Assembly: GCF_014201095.1 (NCBI RefSeq)
Contig: NZ_JACHDN010000001.1
Coordinates: forward strand, 3,286,001-3,350,000
From: Cellulomonas hominis
Lineage (GTDB): Bacteria; Actinomycetota; Actinomycetes; Actinomycetales; Cellulomonadaceae
DNA length: 64,000 nt
Direction of reading: 5' to 3'
Under the pieces are notes generated by a model that was not told where the DNA came from, made no database searches, and saw nothing but the letters and a program-made list of their open reading frames with translations. Position numbers and translations under genes: made by a program. Each line of letters opens with the position of its first letter. The first letter of the stretch is position 1. This document shows positions 61,293 through 64,000 of the stretch, piece after piece.

Positions 61293-62242
61293 CCCTCGTC
61301 GTCGCCGTCGTCGGCCCGACCGCGACCGGCAAGTCCGACCTGGGCGTGGCCCTGGCCGAGCACCTGGGGGGCGAGGTGGTGAACGCCGACGCGCTGCAGC
61401 TCTACCGCGGCCTGGACATCGGCACCGCCAAGCTCACCGTCCCGGAGCGCCGCGGGGTGCCGCACCACCTGCTCGACGTGCTCGAGCCGGACGAGGACGC
61501 CTCGGTGGCCTCGTACCAGGCGGACGCCCGCGCGGCGGTGGCCGGCATCGCCGCGCGCAGGCACCGGCCGGTCGTCGTCGGCGGGTCCGGCCTGTACGTG
61601 CGCGCGCTGCTCGACCGCATCGAGTTCCCGGGCACCGACGCGGAGGTCCGCGCGCGGCTGGAGGAGCGGGTCGAGGCGGAGGGTGCGCGGGCCCTGCACG
61701 CGGAGCTCGAGCGGCTGGACCCGGTCGCGGCCGAGGGCATCGGCCCCCGGAACGCCCGGCGCATCGTGCGGGCGCTGGAGGTCATCGCGCTGACCGGCCG
61801 GCCGTACTCCGCGAACCTGCCGGGGCACGACTACGCGGTCCCGGCCGTGCAGATCGGCCTGGACTGCGACCGGGCGGTGCTGGACGAGCGGGTGCTGGCC
61901 CGGGTGGACCGGATGTGGGCGGCCGGGCTGGTCGAGGAGGTCCGCGGCCTGCGGGACCGGATCGGGCGGACGGCGTCGCGCGCGGTCGGGTACGCGGAGG
62001 TGCTCGCGATGCTCCGGGGCGGGCTCACGGAGGACGAGGCCCGCGCGCAGGTGGTCGCGGGGACCCGCCGGCTGGCGCGCAAGCAGATGGGCTGGTTCGG
62101 CCGGGACCCGCGGGTGCACTGGCTGGACGCGCGCGACCCGGACCTCGTGGACCGGGCTCTCGCGCTGGTGGCGGACGCCGACGCCGGGGCCCTCGGCCTC
62201 GCCACGGACGACCCGGCTCCGCGCCGTAGTCTGGGGTCATGA
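61289..62242 (+). CDS. miaA: tRNA dimethylallyltransferase
   Basis: Transfers a dimethylallyl group to A37 of UNN-decoding tRNAs, the substrate for MiaB. The 317-residue product has the P-loop VVGPTATGKSDLGVALAEHL, NADALQLYRGLDIGTAKLT, GVPHHLLDVLEPDEDASVASYQADA, VVVGGSGLYVRALLD, GPRNARRIVRALEV, and a C-terminal RRLARKQMGWFGRD. The start is a TTG at 61289 overlapping the previous stop (TTGA), with GAGGAGA just upstream; an in-frame ATG at 61247 lies inside the previous gene and would add 14 unrelated residues. dapF overlaps its end by 4 bp. Confidence 0.95.
   Translation: MTLVVAVVGPTATGKSDLGVALAEHLGGEVVNADALQLYRGLDIGTAKLTVPERRGVPHHLLDVLEPDEDASVASYQADARAAVAGIAARRHRPVVVGGSGLYVRALLDRIEFPGTDAEVRARLEERVEAEGARALHAELERLDPVAAEGIGPRNARRIVRALEVIALTGRPYSANLPGHDYAVPAVQIGLDCDRAVLDERVLARVDRMWAAGLVEEVRGLRDRIGRTASRAVGYAEVLAMLRGGLTEDEARAQVVAGTRRLARKQMGWFGRDPRVHWLDARDPDLVDRALALVADADAGALGLATDDPAPRRSLGS
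62227..62232 (+). promoter_or_regulatory. -10 hexamer of dapF inside miaA
   Basis: TAGTCT, inside the last codons of miaA, is 6 nt before the dapF ATG at 62239. dapF may thus have a private leaderless promoter besides readthrough. Confidence 0.4.
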
Positions 62243-63192
62243 CCGCCCCCGTCGCCCCCGAGACCGCCGCGCGCACGCTGCACGCCACCAAGGGGCACGG
62301 CACCCAGAACGACTTCGTGCTGCTGGACGGCCGCACCGGCGTCGACCTCGGTGCGGACCTGGTCCGGGCGCTGGCCGACCGTCGCGCGGGCATCGGCGGC
62401 GACGGGGTGATCCGCCTCGTGGCGAGCGCCGACCTGCCGGAGGGCGCGGCCGTGCTGGCGGAGGACGCCGCGGCGACGTGGTTCATGGACTACCGGAACG
62501 CGGACGGCTCGATCGCGGAGATGTGCGGCAACGGCGTCCGCGTGGTCGCCGCGTACGCGCGGTCGCTCGGCCTGTGGGACCCCGCCGACGGCGAGCTCGT
62601 GCTCGGCACCCGCGCGGGCGTGCGCCGGGTGCGCGAGGTCGAGGGGCCCGCGGGCGAGCTCTGGTACGCCGTCGACATGGGCACCTGGTTCCTGCCGGGC
62701 GGGGAGCAGGCGGCAGCGGACGGGTTCGACGCGCAGGTGGCCGTCGCCGGCCTGGACGTGCCGCGCCCGGCGCTCAGTGTCGACCTCGGCAACCCGCACA
62801 CGGTCCTGGCGCTCGCGGGCGAGGCGGAGCTCGACGCCGCCGACCTCACGCGCGCCCCGGCCGTCGAGCCGGTGCCGCCGCACGGCACGAACGTCGAGCT
62901 GGTCGTGCCGCTCGGCGAGGAGCGCGACGCCGACGGCGCGGCGCTGGGCCGGGTGCGGATGCGGGTGCACGAGCGCGGCGTGGGGGAGACCCGCTCGTGC
63001 GGGACCGGCGCGTGCGCCGCGGCGCTCGCGGTCCGCGCGTGGGCCGGCCCGCAGGCGCCGGACGTGTGGCTCGTGGACGTGCCGGGCGGGACCGTGCGGG
63101 TGAGCGTCCTCGCGGACGGGCACGTCGAGCTCGCCGGCCCGGCGGTGCTCGTCGCGGACCTCGACGTCGACCCCACCGCGCTCGCGGGCTGA
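62239..63192 (+). CDS. dapF: Diaminopimelate epimerase
   Basis: Interconverts LL- and meso-diaminopimelate for peptidoglycan and lysine. The 317-residue product has GHGTQNDFVLLDG at the N-terminus, the first catalytic Cys in AEMCGNGVRVVAAYA, SVDLGNPHTVLAL, and the second catalytic Cys in GETRSCGTGACAAALA. Both half-domains are complete. The ATG at 62239 overlaps the miaA stop. Third lysine-pathway gene in the window after dapB and dapA. Confidence 0.96.
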   Translation: MTAPVAPETAARTLHATKGHGTQNDFVLLDGRTGVDLGADLVRALADRRAGIGGDGVIRLVASADLPEGAAVLAEDAAATWFMDYRNADGSIAEMCGNGVRVVAAYARSLGLWDPADGELVLGTRAGVRRVREVEGPAGELWYAVDMGTWFLPGGEQAAADGFDAQVAVAGLDVPRPALSVDLGNPHTVLALAGEAELDAADLTRAPAVEPVPPHGTNVELVVPLGEERDADGAALGRVRMRVHERGVGETRSCGTGACAAALAVRAWAGPQAPDVWLVDVPGGTVRVSVLADGHVELAGPAVLVADLDVDPTALAG

Positions 63193-63236
63193 CCGGCCGG
63201 GGAACACCCGCGGCCCGCCCCGGCGTTCGACCTGGC

Positions 63237-63563
63237 GTGACCACCGACGCCCTGCCGCTCGACGCCGCCGCCCTCGGCGCGCCCCTGGGGGCCGCCGCGA
63301 CGTTCGTGCAGCTGTCCTCGGGGTTCTGCGCGCCGTGCCGGGCGACCCGTCGCGTGCTGGAGCGCGTGGTGGCGACCGGGGACGGCGTCGCGCACGTCGA
63401 GGTGGACGTCGCCGACCGCGCCGACCTGGCCGCCCGGTTCGCCGTCACCGAGACCCCGACGGTCGTCGTGCTCGACGCGGCGGGCGTCCCGGTCGCGCGC
63501 GCCACCGGCGTGCCGAGCCTCGCGCAGGCCCGGGCGGCCGTCGCAGCGCTCGCGCGCCCCTGA
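63237..63563 (+). CDS. Thioredoxin-like protein
   Basis: A 108-residue thioredoxin-fold protein with a CxxC redox motif (GFCAPCRATRRVLERV, residues ~31-34) and the cis-Pro region TETPTVVVLDAAG. It has no signal peptide. The active site CAPC differs from the classic CGPC, and the fold's N-terminal strands (AATFVQLSSGF) are short, as in small actinobacterial Trx-like proteins. The GTG at 63237, 44 bp after dapF, has no strong RBS. It may be read through from dapF; its partner is unknown. Confidence 0.82.
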   Translation: MTTDALPLDAAALGAPLGAAATFVQLSSGFCAPCRATRRVLERVVATGDGVAHVEVDVADRADLAARFAVTETPTVVVLDAAGVPVARATGVPSLAQARAAVAALARP

Positions 63564-63579
63564 GCCGGCGCAGCGCGCC

Positions 63580-64000
63580 TCAGCCCGCGGCGACCACCCG
63601 CAGCACCCGGAACCCCCGCGCCGTCGCCACCCGGTCGACGGCGGCGACCCCCGCGAGCTCGTCGGCTAGCCACCGCAGCAGCGAGTCGGACCCGAGGTTC
63701 TTCGCCACCACCAGGTACGCCTCGCCGCCCGGCACCAGCCGGCGCAGCCACTGCCGCAGCATCGCGTGCAGCGTCTCCTTGCCCACCCGGATCGGCGGGT
63801 TCGACCAGATCGCGGCGAACCGCACGTCGTCCGGCACGTCCTCGGGGCGCACCGCGCGCAGCCCGTCCAGCCCGAGCCCGGCCGCGTTCCGCCGGGTGAG
63901 GTCCAGCGCGCGCTCGTTGACGTCGACGGCCCAGACGCGCGCGTGCGGGGCGAGCAGCCCGAGGCTGAGCGCGACGGGCCCCCAGCCGCAGCCGAGGTCG
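63580..64000 (-). CDS. Class I SAM-dependent methyltransferase, RsmC-like, 5'-truncated
   Basis: C-terminal ~139 residues of a methyltransferase whose start lies beyond the window edge. SAM motif I DLGCGWGPVALSLGLLA and the motif II acidic VWAVDVNERALDLTRRNA are visible. The catalytic-type motif IV is IWSNPPIRVGKETLHAML, followed by VPGGEAYLVVAKNLGSDSLLRWL. NPPxR with KE/LH spacing matches the RsmC/RlmG-type 16S/23S guanine-N2 methyltransferases; the RNA target is inferred. The frame is open to base 64000, so 63852 is not the start. Convergent with the thioredoxin-like gene. Confidence 0.88.
   Translation of the reverse strand, partial: DLGCGWGPVALSLGLLAPHARVWAVDVNERALDLTRRNAAGLGLDGLRAVRPEDVPDDVRFAAIWSNPPIRVGKETLHAMLRQWLRRLVPGGEAYLVVAKNLGSDSLLRWLADELAGVAAVDRVATARGFRVLRVVAAG

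Overview
The window is a very GC-rich stretch of actinobacterial core chromosome, with strong G/C bias at third codon positions, many GTG starts and many 4-bp stop/start overlaps. Gene content and order (infB-rbfA, truB-ribF-rpsO-pnp-M16 protease, dapB, thyA, dapA-rnj-ftsK-pgsA-cinA-clgR, nei-lhr, DUF3046-recA-recX, rny, glutamate ABC transporter, miaB, extradiol-like protein-miaA-dapF) match the conserved order known from mycobacteria, Streptomyces and Micrococcales. RNase Y together with RNase J, a ugp operon and the general style suggest a Cellulomonas-like member of the Micrococcales. That taxonomic guess is inference only.

Layout. 1-13.8 kb: translation and RNA genes (3' part of infB, rbfA, truB, ribF, rpsO, pnp), a divergent TetR/MFS efflux pair with a visible operator, an M16 protease, an AraC-type regulator and dapB. 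13.8-19.3 kb: an accessory island with a GGDEF-EAL c-di-GMP protein, a VOC protein divergent from an ECF41-type sigma factor, a GNAT acetyltransferase and an aldehyde dehydrogenase. 19.3-25.6 kb: thyA, azlCD and a ugpAEBQ operon for glycerol-3-phosphate and glycerophosphodiester use, without its ATPase gene. 25.7-34.1 kb: dapA, rnj, ftsK, pgsA, cinA and clgR, with an AlkZ-like winged-helix protein on the other strand. 34.2-40.1 kb: a DNA-repair operon, lhr-nei. 40.2-49.5 kb: small unknown proteins, DUF3046, a membrane phosphodiesterase, an MBL hydrolase, recA-recX and rny. 49.5-52.9 kb: a glutamate-type ABC transporter. 53.0-64.0 kb: miaB, a cluster of three YbjN-like proteins with an HSP90-like ATPase and a TPR protein, then the extradiol-like protein, miaA, dapF, a thioredoxin-like protein and the 5'-truncated end of a methyltransferase gene.

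Regulation is unusually readable. recA carries a LexA box and, about 100 bp downstream, a PafBC-type (RecA-NDp) promoter. lhr-nei has a weaker PafBC-like promoter with the same geometry. The ECF41 gene sits beside a good match to the ECF41 promoter facing the VOC gene. rpsO has a 91-nt leader whose first 9 nt are perfectly complementary to the ribosome-binding site. About a dozen genes have a TANNNT -10 hexamer placed 6-8 nt before the start codon, which predicts leaderless mRNAs. Several intergenic regions carry long hairpins with related outer arms beginning CGAG, apparently one dispersed repeat superfamily.

The best candidate for an under-described system is the YbjN x3 / HSP90-like / TPR cluster (54.6-60.3 kb). 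It pairs an HSP90-type ATPase with a TPR protein and with YbjN proteins that resemble secretion chaperones. No prophage, IS element, CRISPR array, rRNA or tRNA was seen.
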